Below are positions 6,137-14,811 of a stretch of 17,983 nt of DNA, in pieces (within the stretch, counting starts at the first letter, position 1; each line of letters starts with the position of its first letter). This DNA comes from JBDREC01 sp043820105 [NCBI: Pseudomonadota bacterium]. Its GTDB lineage: Bacteria > Bdellovibrionota_F > JAHFAK01. Made by a program: the position numbers and the translations under genes. Below the pieces are notes generated by a model. It searched no databases and was not told the origin of the DNA. It saw nothing but the letters and a program-made list of their open reading frames with translations. The stretch lies in NCBI GenBank assembly GCA_043820105.1, contig JBDREC010000085.1, positions 1 to 17,983 of the forward strand. Direction: 5' to 3'.

Positions 6137-9100
6137 TTGAAAAAGAAAATTTTCATATTTGTTTTGTTTGCAAGTCTAATTTTTGCAAAAGAAGATTTTA
6201 ATATTAGGCTTTTAGCCACAAGAAACTTGGCCCCCAGCTGGGGAGGTGATTTTGAATATGATCTTTTACGATTCTGTTCGAAACAAGGATTTGAGGTTTT
6301 AGAAATAAATCGACAAATAATCTATTTTAATAAAAATTACTACCTATTCAATTATCCTAGTGATTTAGACATTAAGCAATCACCTGGAATTTCACAATTA
6401 ATGAATTTAAAACCATATGAAACCATAAATGGCTTGGATTCCAATTCGTCTTATTTGTTTACAGATCCACAGCTTAATTATCCTCTGATAGATAACTTTA
6501 AAAAAGAATTTGAAGATTCGTTTTCTGAGACTGGAAGATATTTAAATAAAATTGATATTGATTTGCTTAAATCAAAAAGTCCTTCTGGAGAAGACATCTT
6601 AATTGCCCATTTTAATGATGAAAAAAATTATCCGAATAATTTCTGGCTATATTCCTATTTGGAAAAATATAAAATAAAAATAAAAGACAGAATTGTTAAT
6701 GTCTATCAATTGGGTAAAATTCGAAATGGTATTGACGCCATGGCAGTAAAGCTTAAAGAAATAAAAAAAGAAATTAAACTTAATCCTATTTTATTATCTC
6801 CTGGGAATATAATTGAATCTGGTGTTTTCCAGGCAGCGGACAATTACAGTAAATTGTATTTGGATATACTAAAGGAAATCAATTTTGAAGCTTTAAATGT
6901 TGATTATTATGAAATTGAGTTATTTATAAAACTTTTATCCAGGTCTGAACAAGGTTTTTTTGATTTCAAGAAACTTGATCTTCCCTTTATTTCCAGCAAC
7001 TTCTTTTATAATGAAGATTTCGAAAAGCAGCTCATTGAAAATGGTTACCTTGAAGATATATCGCAGAAAACACAAGAAAATGAGTCAGGAGAATTAAAAA
7101 GCGCCAAAAAGAATGAAAACGATGATCCTGTTGTTAAAACCAGGAGACATGTTTTTAAACCATATATTATAAAGGAAATTAATGGATTGAAAATTGGTTT
7201 TATTGGAATAACTGATACAGACGCAGTAAAAGATATACCTGGATTGAGAAAATATTTTCATGTTTCTTCAAATATTAGAAGACAGGAAGAAGCTATAAAG
7301 GAGCTTAGGGAAAAAGTTGACCTGCTTGTTTTGCTCGCTCAATTCGACAGTCACGGAACAGCTGATCTTGAAGACTTTTTTACAGAAATTGATATTTATA
7401 TTGGTAAAGCCTATGTAGGGACCAATATAGATGAAGAATCGATTAATTTAACAGATCTAAAGAACAGATCTATCTTTAAAAATTCTGTTATTTCCAAGGT
7501 TATAAACAGAAGGATTACACAAATAGATTTATCAGTTAAACACGATAAAAATGAAAAGCCCTACTTAAATGGACTGCATTCTGAATATATTAAACTCTAC
7601 GAAAATCTTGCTAAAAGAGATATAAATATTTCACAGGAACTTTGGAAGTATGTTGTTAATCAGGCTTTTTCTCAAGAAAGCCAAAAACTTCTGCCTGACC
7701 CACGAAAAGTATGGAGGGATTATAAATTCCAATGTGGAAACGATGAATGTGAAAAAATATATTTAAAGACAAATGAATTTTCCAGATTGGTTGCTTCTTT
7801 AATGAGGCAGGGTTCTGACAGTGAAATTGCTTTTGTTCCTTATTTCAGTACAAAGGGTAATTCAACAGGGGAAATATCACAAGCACAAATCGAAAATTGG
7901 CTGCGTGGTTCAGGCGACATTGTCACTTGCGAACTTTCTGGTTCCCAAATTTTAAGCTTTATAGATAAAATTAAGGCAATGACATTTAGTAATGATTATA
8001 GATATACTATAGTTGGTTTAGATACGGCAGTTGAATCAAACGTGGCTTCTCTTTACAGAAAAAATCCATATGTTAAAGATTCTATTACTTTACATTGGAA
8101 ACAAATCGATCCAACTGAATATTATAAGGTTGTAACAACTGATAAGATGTTTATGAACACTGAGATGCTCCCTGAATTTAAAACCGCTAAAAATGTAAAA
8201 AAGAATTTCATTTATAAAAATAAAAAAATAAAATCCACATTTTCAAGTGAAGCGAAATTATCAATTAAAAATTTTGCTATTCTTAATCTCCGTGATATAA
8301 ATAAAGAAATCGAAAATGATATTAATAATAAACTTTTGAAATCTCTGCCTTCAAACATAGTTAATCTAATGAATACTGAGAATAAAATAATAAAGGCAAA
8401 ACTTGATAAGCTCGTTGAAAATTCAAAAAATGAAATAAAAGAAAAGGAATACAATTTATATTATGAAAAACTAAAGGAGATTTACTGGGGCTTAGAAAGA
8501 AAAAAAGGCCCATTTTATTTGATAAATTTGAAGAAAATAAGCTTTGATTTTGCAAAGTCTGATTTAATGAATAATGAAGATTTTGGAGAGGTGCAGAATT
8601 CAAGAATTACTAGTTATGATACATTTTTTTTGGGTGGAACTAGTGATTTATATTTTGAAATGTATGATAAAAAGTATAGCTTAACAATTGGTAATGAACT
8701 AGCCTTTTCTAAATCAACATTTTATACACCAGAAGAAACACTTGTAAACATTACAAACAATGAAATTTATACATATGCTGAAATATTTTATAAATTATTT
8801 GAGGCTGAAAATTCAAAGCTTTTAAGTTCTGCTGGCCCATTTTTTGAGTTAGCATGGGATACACAATTTGTAGCACCAGTAAATACTACTAAAAGAAATT
8901 CAGCAATTGTTATTGGTGGCGCGAAAATTTACGAAGGAAGTGAAATTAGCGAATGTAAAATTGGTGGAATTGCAGACCTTGATTATTCTTCTGGAAATGG
9001 TAATGAGGAATTTGGTCTTTACGGAGCAATTGATATTCAAAAATATCTTTTTAGTAATAGTATAATCTGGGAAACACAATCAGACCTTGTTTATTTTTTT

Positions 9101-9316
9101 GATTCAGTAAATGATGATGCAACTGATCTTGGTTTAGAATGGACAACCAGATCAGAGTTAATGGTTCCTTTTCTTGGACAATTGTATCTATCGCCATTTG
9201 TTGATTTCATTCTCTTTACTGGAAAGACAAATCATGAGCTAGGCTATGGCCTTGATTTCGGGGTTTCATTAGAATATACGAAGTTCTGGAAACCACAGTT
9301 TCAAAGTTTGTTTTAG
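6137..9316 (+). CDS. Degenerate 5'-nucleotidase-like protein fused to a C-terminal beta-barrel
   Basis: A 1059-residue exported protein starting with TTG at 6137, preceded by GGGGG six nt upstream. The start is supported by an immediate signal peptide (MKKKIFIFVLFASLIFA). The overall layout follows UshA-type 5'-nucleotidases. Residues about 217-290 parallel the second half of the metallophosphoesterase domain (SPGNIIESG where GD is expected, DYYE where GNHE is expected, then LPFISSNF). Residues 341-360 (KPYIIKEINGLKIGFIGITD) are a very typical UshA stretch, and about 392-410 match the LVLLAQFDSHG region. Residues about 545-690 resemble the 5'-nucleotidase C-terminal domain (NEFSRLVASLMRQ, then VTCELSGSQIL). 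The metal-binding motifs are largely lost, so catalysis is doubtful. A helical linker (about 705-790) leads to about 260 residues of alternating amphipathic strands ending in F, which I read as an outer-membrane barrel. It may thus be an autotransporter-like surface or periplasmic protein. It lies 50 nt after lgt. Confidence 0.65.
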   Translation: MKKKIFIFVLFASLIFAKEDFNIRLLATRNLAPSWGGDFEYDLLRFCSKQGFEVLEINRQIIYFNKNYYLFNYPSDLDIKQSPGISQLMNLKPYETINGLDSNSSYLFTDPQLNYPLIDNFKKEFEDSFSETGRYLNKIDIDLLKSKSPSGEDILIAHFNDEKNYPNNFWLYSYLEKYKIKIKDRIVNVYQLGKIRNGIDAMAVKLKEIKKEIKLNPILLSPGNIIESGVFQAADNYSKLYLDILKEINFEALNVDYYEIELFIKLLSRSEQGFFDFKKLDLPFISSNFFYNEDFEKQLIENGYLEDISQKTQENESGELKSAKKNENDDPVVKTRRHVFKPYIIKEINGLKIGFIGITDTDAVKDIPGLRKYFHVSSNIRRQEEAIKELREKVDLLVLLAQFDSHGTADLEDFFTEIDIYIGKAYVGTNIDEESINLTDLKNRSIFKNSVISKVINRRITQIDLSVKHDKNEKPYLNGLHSEYIKLYENLAKRDINISQELWKYVVNQAFSQESQKLLPDPRKVWRDYKFQCGNDECEKIYLKTNEFSRLVASLMRQGSDSEIAFVPYFSTKGNSTGEISQAQIENWLRGSGDIVTCELSGSQILSFIDKIKAMTFSNDYRYTIVGLDTAVESNVASLYRKNPYVKDSITLHWKQIDPTEYYKVVTTDKMFMNTEMLPEFKTAKNVKKNFIYKNKKIKSTFSSEAKLSIKNFAILNLRDINKEIENDINNKLLKSLPSNIVNLMNTENKIIKAKLDKLVENSKNEIKEKEYNLYYEKLKEIYWGLERKKGPFYLINLKKISFDFAKSDLMNNEDFGEVQNSRITSYDTFFLGGTSDLYFEMYDKKYSLTIGNELAFSKSTFYTPEETLVNITNNEIYTYAEIFYKLFEAENSKLLSSAGPFFELAWDTQFVAPVNTTKRNSAIVIGGAKIYEGSEISECKIGGIADLDYSSGNGNEEFGLYGAIDIQKYLFSNSIIWETQSDLVYFFDSVNDDATDLGLEWTTRSELMVPFLGQLYLSPFVDFILFTGKTNHELGYGLDFGVSLEYTKFWKPQFQSLF

Positions 9317-9320
9317 AAAA

Positions 9321-9360
9321 GGGAACAAGAGCGCAGGAGCGCAAGGGAACAAGGGAAAAT
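9321..9360 (+). repeat. 40-bp octamer-built dispersed element, copy 2
   Basis: Five consecutive 8-mers: GGGAACAA, GAGCGCAG, GAGCGCAA, GGGAACAA, GGGAAAAT. The unit order parallels the copy at 1550-1589 on the other strand. It occupies most of the 77-nt gap between the nucleotidase-like gene (stop 9314-9316) and apgM. The only other clear element in the gap is the apgM Shine-Dalgarno AGAGGAG at 9381-9387. Confidence 0.7.
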
Positions 9361-9393
9361 CGTTAATTTGGAAAAGTAATAGAGGAGAATTAA

Positions 9394-10602
9394 ATGAAAA
9401 AGGAATTATTTGATACTTTGATTGATAAAAATGATAAGAAGATTGTTTTATTTATTTTGGATGGACTAGGTGACTTGCCTTATCCTCCTGCCAATCAGAC
9501 TGCACTAGAAACAGCGAATTGTCCAAACTTAGATAGCCTTGCTTCAAAATCAGAGCTTGGTCTGTTTAATCCTATAGAGCCTGGAATTACACCAGGCAGT
9601 GGCCCTGGGCATTTGGGAATATTTGGCTATGACCCAATCGAGTATAATATAGGTAGAGGGGTATTGGGAGCACTGGGAACAGATTTTGATATCAAGGTCG
9701 GTGATCTGGCAGCTCGCGTGAATTTCTGTACTATTAATGAATCAGGTGAGGTTACAGATAGAAGAGCGGGGAGGATAGCTACAGAAATTAACGAAAGACT
9801 TTGTAAAAAGATTAATGATAATATTAAAGTTGATTCAAAAGTTCAGTTTTTCTTTCAACCAGAAAAAGAACATAGGGCTTTGATGGTTCTAAGAGGCGAG
9901 AGTTTATCTGATAAGGTCTTAGAAACAGATCCATTAAAAATGGGTTTAAAAACAATTGATCCTGATGAAACCTGCGAAAAGGCAAAATATACTTCGAAGT
10001 TATATAAGGATATACTTAGTCAAATAAAGGAAATATTAAAAGATGAAGAAAAAGCGAATATGATTCTTTTGCGCGGATTTGCAATTTATGAAAAGATACC
10101 ATCAATGAATCAAAGATTCGCTCTTAATCCTATCGCCATATGTGAATATCCTATGTACAGAGGACTAGCTAAGCTCGTTGGAATGAAATTATCTCGTTCG
10201 TATTCAGATGTTTCAGAGATTCCATTAATTCTAAAAGAAAACTGGAAGGAAAATGATTTCTTTTTTGTACATTTTAAAAAAACAGATTCAGCAGGAGAAG
10301 ATGGGGATTTTGAAGCAAAAGTGAAGGCAATTGAAATCGCAGATAAAGTAATTCCTGAAATTGAAAGCTTAAGTCCAGATGTGTTTATTGTAACAGGCGA
10401 TCATTCGACACCAGCTTTTTATAAAAACCATAGCTGGCATACAGTGCCATTTCTTTTGAAAAGCAAATTTGTCAGGCAATCAAGAGCAAGTAAATTCGAT
10501 GAGTATACCTGTCAAACCGGTGCCTGGCCACAGCTTGCAGCGAAAATGTTAATTAACTTGATGCTAGCAAACGCTGATAAGCTCAAGAAATATGGAGCTT
10601 AA
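9394..10602 (+). CDS. apgM: 2,3-bisphosphoglycerate-independent phosphoglycerate mutase, archaeal type
   Basis: Cytoplasmic glycolytic enzyme interconverting 3- and 2-phosphoglycerate; an alkaline-phosphatase-superfamily metalloenzyme. The 402-residue length is normal for the ApgM family. Visible motifs: ILDGLGD (metal-ligand Asp23), TALETANCPNLD, PGSGPGHLGIFGYDP with the catalytic-type Ser69, GRGVLGALG, then C-terminal metal-site motifs KKTDSAGEDGD, VTGDHSTP and HSWHTVP. The start at 9394 has a strong AGAGGAG Shine-Dalgarno at 6-nt spacing. This family is common in archaea but also occurs in deltaproteobacteria and several candidate phyla, so it need not mean recent transfer. The rhomboid gene starts 8 nt after its stop, so the two are probably co-transcribed, although no functional link is evident. 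Confidence 0.95.
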   Translation: MKKELFDTLIDKNDKKIVLFILDGLGDLPYPPANQTALETANCPNLDSLASKSELGLFNPIEPGITPGSGPGHLGIFGYDPIEYNIGRGVLGALGTDFDIKVGDLAARVNFCTINESGEVTDRRAGRIATEINERLCKKINDNIKVDSKVQFFFQPEKEHRALMVLRGESLSDKVLETDPLKMGLKTIDPDETCEKAKYTSKLYKDILSQIKEILKDEEKANMILLRGFAIYEKIPSMNQRFALNPIAICEYPMYRGLAKLVGMKLSRSYSDVSEIPLILKENWKENDFFFVHFKKTDSAGEDGDFEAKVKAIEIADKVIPEIESLSPDVFIVTGDHSTPAFYKNHSWHTVPFLLKSKFVRQSRASKFDEYTCQTGAWPQLAAKMLINLMLANADKLKKYGA

Positions 10603-10610
10603 ATTAATTT

Positions 10611-11285
10611 ATGATTCCTTTTAAGGATGATAATCCATCAGCAACGTTTCCAATTGTAACGGTTTCTTTAATAATAATAAATGTGGCTGTTTTTATTTTT
10701 CAATTATACCTGGGAAAAAACAATGGATATTTCATATATAATTATGGGGTTATTCCAGCTGAGATATGGGGATTTAAAAATATTGCACACTCAACAGAAA
10801 TAAATCCCTTTTTATCGATAATAACATCAATGTTTTTACATGGTGGGTATTTGCATCTTATTGGAAACATGTTATATCTATGGATATTTGGAGATAACAT
10901 TGAAGATACCTTCGGGCATTTTTCCTTTTTAATATTTTATATTATTTGTGGGATTGTTGGTGCAAGTTTTAATATTATTTTTTCACCAGGATCTCAAATC
11001 CCAATGATTGGGGCTTCTGGAGCAATTGCGGGAGTACTCGGTGCTTATATTTTAAGATATCCTTTTGCTAAAATACACACATTATTTATTATAATTATAT
11101 TTTTTAAAATCTTTAAACTGCCAGCTTTGTTTGTCTTGGGCTTTTGGTTTTTTATCCAAGCCATGAATTCATTGCCTTCAATTGGCTACACTGGCGGGCA
11201 AGTGGCTTGGTTCGCTCATGTAGGAGGGTTTGTTGCTGGATTTTTAATTATGTTATTTTACCCAAAGACTAAAAAGATTTTTTAG
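10611..11285 (+). CDS. Rhomboid-family intramembrane serine protease
   Basis: A 224-residue polytopic inner-membrane protein that cleaves transmembrane substrates within or near the bilayer. The N-terminal IPFKDDNPS is characteristic of a bacterial rhomboid subfamily. The core has HGGYLHLIGNMLYLW (oxyanion-side His82 and Asn86), the nucleophile motif GASGA (Ser136) and AHVGGFVAGF with the catalytic His203. About six transmembrane helices can be drawn (roughly 13-33, 68-92, 103-125, 134-150, 156-182, 198-217). The full Ser-His dyad predicts an active enzyme. It follows apgM by 8 nt and converges on the TPR gene, whose stop lies 15 nt beyond. Substrates are unknown; single-pass membrane proteins with helix-breaking residues are typical targets. 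Confidence 0.93.
   Translation: MIPFKDDNPSATFPIVTVSLIIINVAVFIFQLYLGKNNGYFIYNYGVIPAEIWGFKNIAHSTEINPFLSIITSMFLHGGYLHLIGNMLYLWIFGDNIEDTFGHFSFLIFYIICGIVGASFNIIFSPGSQIPMIGASGAIAGVLGAYILRYPFAKIHTLFIIIIFFKIFKLPALFVLGFWFFIQAMNSLPSIGYTGGQVAWFAHVGGFVAGFLIMLFYPKTKKIF
11269..11285. terminator. Weak palindrome at the convergent gene junction
   Basis: CTAAAAA (11269-11275) and TTTTTAG (11279-11285) are exact inverted repeats with a 3-nt loop and include the rhomboid stop codon. It is the only hairpin in the 15-nt gap between the convergent rhomboid and TPR genes and could slow transcription both ways. It lacks a G:C-rich stem. Confidence 0.25.
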
Positions 11286-11300
11286 ATCAGTAAAATGGCT

Positions 11301-14138
11301 TCATTTCAAGGCGATTCCGAGGATTCTTCTTAAAGAAAAAAACTCTTCTGACATGTTGAAACGAAGGAGCTGAGCAACACGGTCTGATTTAGATAAATAA
11401 ACTAACCTATTAGCATTAAATTCAATTGGATCAAAATTTGGATCTGATTGAACTATATATTCAACAGATTCTAGCAAGTCATTACTGGCCAACAATCCAG
11501 ATCGATTTGAGGTGTGTATAAATGATGAAACGATTTGTTCAATAGGGTAATCATTTTTTATTGAAGCATATTCAATGAAATAATTTCTTAAAGTTTCACG
11601 TTGTGCTTTTGATAAAATTCGATCGACTTTTGATTGAATTTCACTTGATAAGACATCACCTGAAACAAACTCCTGGTATTCTGGTAAAACAGTATAACCA
11701 ATAGTATCAATTATTTTTTCGATTTTTTTTGCATCTAAGTAAAGATAAACAGCATTATAGTTGACAATATGTTCAACTGCTTTAGCTAGAGCAAAACGTA
11801 AGCACGCAGGAGACATTTTATTAATTTTATTTTTATCAATAATAAGGGTCGGATTTTTATATCCCTCTATTTCAAAGGTCCTGGCTAGTTTTCCACTAAC
11901 AATATAAAGTCTTATTTTCGGGCTTTCTAAGAAAGAACAAATCTTTGTAAATATTTTTTCATATTTTTTTGTAACAGAAGAATCTTCTTTTTTTATTCCT
12001 CCAAAAGATTTCGTAATTTCTGTTCTGTGAATTCTATACACTATTGGATATATTGTCTGAAGTATTATTAATATGGATGCTGGAAATTGTTTGTGAGTTA
12101 AGTGCGTAATTCTTAAATCTTGAGTAATGTTTTTAGGCAATATTTTGTGATATTTTGCCCTATATTCAGTAATATATTTCCATGCTTCTTGGTGTTCAGG
12201 ATCAAGCGCCATTAGGGCACTATAGGAACAATAAGCGTGGTCAATAAAATTTAAATCCAAATAAAGTGTTGCCAGGTTCTCATATACTTTTTCCTTAAAT
12301 GGGTTTAAGCTCAGCACTTCTTCAAATCCTTTTATTGCCTTTAGCTTTTGTTCTGATTTTATATAGTTTTCAGCAATCTTTTGTTTTACAACACTATTGT
12401 CATAATCAATTTCAGTAATACCTGTTTGCGTTGGATCCTGATTGTTTTTTATCGTTTCGAAAAAATAATTCGACTCTTCTTGAAGTAAGCTTGCTTGTTC
12501 AGGAGTCTTTATAAAGTCCTTTTCTTTATTAAAAAGTTCTTTTACAAGATCAAAATTGTTGTTTTTTATAGCACATAACCTTATGTTTCTATATAAAATA
12601 TAGTTAGATGGATCACATTTTAAGGCATTTGTCATAAGGCTTAAAGCCTTTTTGTTTTCATTCTTGGTAATTTCTGCTTTCGCCAGTTCAAAATATATAT
12701 AAGATTTAACAGAAGCTCTATTGCAAAGACTTTCAAGGCCCATGTCACTAAGATATTGCACAAACTCAATGGCTTTGCCGTTTACGGCTGTTTTAATGGG
12801 ATCTAATTTTATGGTGTTTTCAGTGTTTTCATTATCTTTAGTCAGTTCCCTTTCCAGTGTTTTGTCATAATGAGCAGCGATTTCTTTGTAAATTTCGATT
12901 TGTTCTTTTTCATTTGTGTGTTTTGTAAGACCTTTATAAAAATCTATAATAGCCATGCGGTTTTCATTATCTTCAAAAAGAGTGTTTAAGATGTTAAAAA
13001 GACGCTTGTTGATTTTAAGCTTTGAAATTATTTTTGTCAGATTTTTTGCGTTTATAGTTTTGTTTTTATCATAATTTAATATTTGAGAAAATAAGTTTAA
13101 AAAATAAAAAGTATCTTTAGCTAAAATAGGTTCGTAATCAGAAATGAGGCGGTCAAGTTTGGAAAAATTATTTTCTTTTATGAGTTTGTTAAGCTTGCAA
13201 ACTAGTGTAAACCTGGTTTTTTCATTTTCATTAGATGTTTCCTTTAAAAGGGTTTCTATGGATTCGTCATCTTTCAAGTAGCTAAATAAATCCGCTAAAA
13301 TCTTGATTATGAACTCATCTTCTTTGTGTTTTTTTCTGGCTTCTGCAAAATAATCAATGGCTTTTTTTAACTCAGAATCTCTTATTAAATTCTCACCCTT
13401 TATATAAGGGGAAATTAAAAAAAGATCAGTTTGTCCTGTTTCAGTAATTTCTTTTTCTTCTTTAGATTCTTGTTTTGAAAATATATTTATTAAATTACCA
13501 TCACAAGTTGTTTCAAGCAAAAGAGTATCCGGAATATTAATATCATGAAAATCGAATTCTTTTTTTATTTCATTTGCAAAAATCCTGTTAATGTTCAAAC
13601 AGATTTTTTTAACACCTTCAAAAGCAACGTTTTCATTGCCAAAGGACTTGAATATATTAGCAAGAATATCATAAACAAAATGATCACTTTGTCCTAATAT
13701 ATAATTATCATCAATTAACAAAATAAGATGATCTTTTGATTTTGGTTTAATATAGCCTTTAAACATAAGGGCAAAAGGATCTTTGTTCTTGTCATTAAAA
13801 TCAATGGCATTAAAAAATAATCTTCTTAGATCAAAATCAAGATTTGCAAATGAAAAGTTATATAGAGTTTTGAAATGCTCATTAACAAATTGGCTTAATT
13901 TGTTTTTATTTAATTCTATGTTTAATTTTGAAAGCTCTAAGGTTCTATTTTTTATGTTTAGAGCAAAATTTGTTTTATCTAAAACCAACCCGTCCTTTTT
14001 TTGTTTTTCAACTTTTAGTTCAATGCTTTTAACAATGGCATATTTTGAAAGAATAATATCTTTTGTATTTACAATACATGGTTTTTTTGCTATTTTTTTA
14101 AAACTGAAGAAGGAGAGAATTAATTTATCTTTAATCAT
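11301..14138 (-). CDS. Large cytoplasmic TPR protein, last gene of the FliF-FliG operon
   Basis: A 945-residue protein with no signal peptide or clear transmembrane segment. Residues 1-220 are a mixed alpha/beta region I do not recognise. From about 250 to 660 it is helical-repeat rich, with readable TPR units (for example about 249-280, and about 588-650 ending in the typical LDPEHQEAWKYI). The last about 270 residues (from about 676) form a separate domain with segments such as MSPACLRFALAKAVEHIV (about 774-791). This resembles the C-terminal domain of very large TPR proteins of myxobacteria and relatives, an impression from memory. I see no HExxH or other catalytic motif. The gene lies 33 nt downstream of the small barrel gene on the same strand, so it is probably the last gene of the operon. 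TPRs suggest a scaffold that could bind the cytoplasmic FliG part encoded upstream. No strong Shine-Dalgarno precedes the ATG. Confidence 0.75.
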   Translation of the reverse strand: MIKDKLILSFFSFKKIAKKPCIVNTKDIILSKYAIVKSIELKVEKQKKDGLVLDKTNFALNIKNRTLELSKLNIELNKNKLSQFVNEHFKTLYNFSFANLDFDLRRLFFNAIDFNDKNKDPFALMFKGYIKPKSKDHLILLIDDNYILGQSDHFVYDILANIFKSFGNENVAFEGVKKICLNINRIFANEIKKEFDFHDINIPDTLLLETTCDGNLINIFSKQESKEEKEITETGQTDLFLISPYIKGENLIRDSELKKAIDYFAEARKKHKEDEFIIKILADLFSYLKDDESIETLLKETSNENEKTRFTLVCKLNKLIKENNFSKLDRLISDYEPILAKDTFYFLNLFSQILNYDKNKTINAKNLTKIISKLKINKRLFNILNTLFEDNENRMAIIDFYKGLTKHTNEKEQIEIYKEIAAHYDKTLERELTKDNENTENTIKLDPIKTAVNGKAIEFVQYLSDMGLESLCNRASVKSYIYFELAKAEITKNENKKALSLMTNALKCDPSNYILYRNIRLCAIKNNNFDLVKELFNKEKDFIKTPEQASLLQEESNYFFETIKNNQDPTQTGITEIDYDNSVVKQKIAENYIKSEQKLKAIKGFEEVLSLNPFKEKVYENLATLYLDLNFIDHAYCSYSALMALDPEHQEAWKYITEYRAKYHKILPKNITQDLRITHLTHKQFPASILIILQTIYPIVYRIHRTEITKSFGGIKKEDSSVTKKYEKIFTKICSFLESPKIRLYIVSGKLARTFEIEGYKNPTLIIDKNKINKMSPACLRFALAKAVEHIVNYNAVYLYLDAKKIEKIIDTIGYTVLPEYQEFVSGDVLSSEIQSKVDRILSKAQRETLRNYFIEYASIKNDYPIEQIVSSFIHTSNRSGLLASNDLLESVEYIVQSDPNFDPIEFNANRLVYLSKSDRVAQLLRFNMSEEFFSLRRILGIALK

Positions 14139-14171
14139 GATTTGTTTGAAATTAAATAATAATAGTTAAGA

Positions 14172-14810
14172 TTACTGGAAAACAAAGTAGAAACCAAGTT
14201 GAAAATTTATTTCGAAAATAAACAACCAAGATGATTTTAGGGTTGTAAAGGTGCCAGTTTCGGTTCCAATTTCCATTCCAAAATTTTTAGTAAATGGGAA
14301 ATCAACGCCAGCTGCGAAACCAAAGCCAAGTAAGTTTCTTTGGAAATATTGAGTTCTGTCATCTGCTGTAATAGCTGAAATATCAAATAAGGAAAGAGTT
14401 CTAATTCCAGCAGTAACATAGGGATTCATTATGCGTCTTTTGTTTTCAATTAATATTGTTTCTTCTGTGCCCTTTACATATTTAACCTTTGAGGCTGCAT
14501 AAGGATAAAACTTAAACAATAAACCAGAAGCAAGTGCTATGTAATTATCTGTAAACTCTTCAGAGTCGCTGCCTGTAACGTTAAAATTAATATATTGAAC
14601 AGGAATGGCTAAATTAAATTTATTTGATAAATCATATTCAAATAAGACGGAGGCAGTTGGAGCATAAATAAAAACCCTTGAGTCTGATGTGCTTTCATCT
14701 GCAAGTATAGGCGCAAAACCACCACTTACTGAAATTTTATTAGATGTAGCAAAAATTGAAGCACTTGAAATAAACATTAATAATAAAGCTGGTAGGAAAT
14801 ATTTTTTCAT
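14172..14810 (-). CDS. Small outer-membrane beta-barrel protein
   Basis: A 212-residue protein with a clear signal peptide (MKKYFLPALLLMFISSASIFA, cleavage near residue 21-22). Its strands alternate hydrophobic and polar residues, turns are polar, and it ends in an aromatic-rich strand (LGFYFVF then Q). Size and pattern fit an 8-stranded OmpA/OmpW/Opr-like barrel, but no specific family can be named. The start codon lies 1 nt after the stop of the FliF-FliG fusion gene, so translation is almost certainly coupled. That places an outer-membrane protein in the same operon as an inner-membrane ring/switch protein. No other domain, such as an OmpA peptidoglycan-binding domain, is present. Confidence 0.8.
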   Translation of the reverse strand: MKKYFLPALLLMFISSASIFATSNKISVSGGFAPILADESTSDSRVFIYAPTASVLFEYDLSNKFNLAIPVQYINFNVTGSDSEEFTDNYIALASGLLFKFYPYAASKVKYVKGTEETILIENKRRIMNPYVTAGIRTLSLFDISAITADDRTQYFQRNLLGFGFAAGVDFPFTKNFGMEIGTETGTFTTLKSSWLFIFEINFQLGFYFVFQ

Positions 14811-14811
14811 A

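Noticed and set aside
9394-10602. Recent transfer of apgM from archaea
   Set aside because: The family is spread across many bacterial lineages and the base composition looks like that of its neighbours.
13783-14169. Plus-strand protein gene of 128 residues
   Set aside because: It is antisense to the well-supported TPR gene, rich in Leu/Phe/Ser from reversed AT-rich codons, and has no domain or ribosome site.
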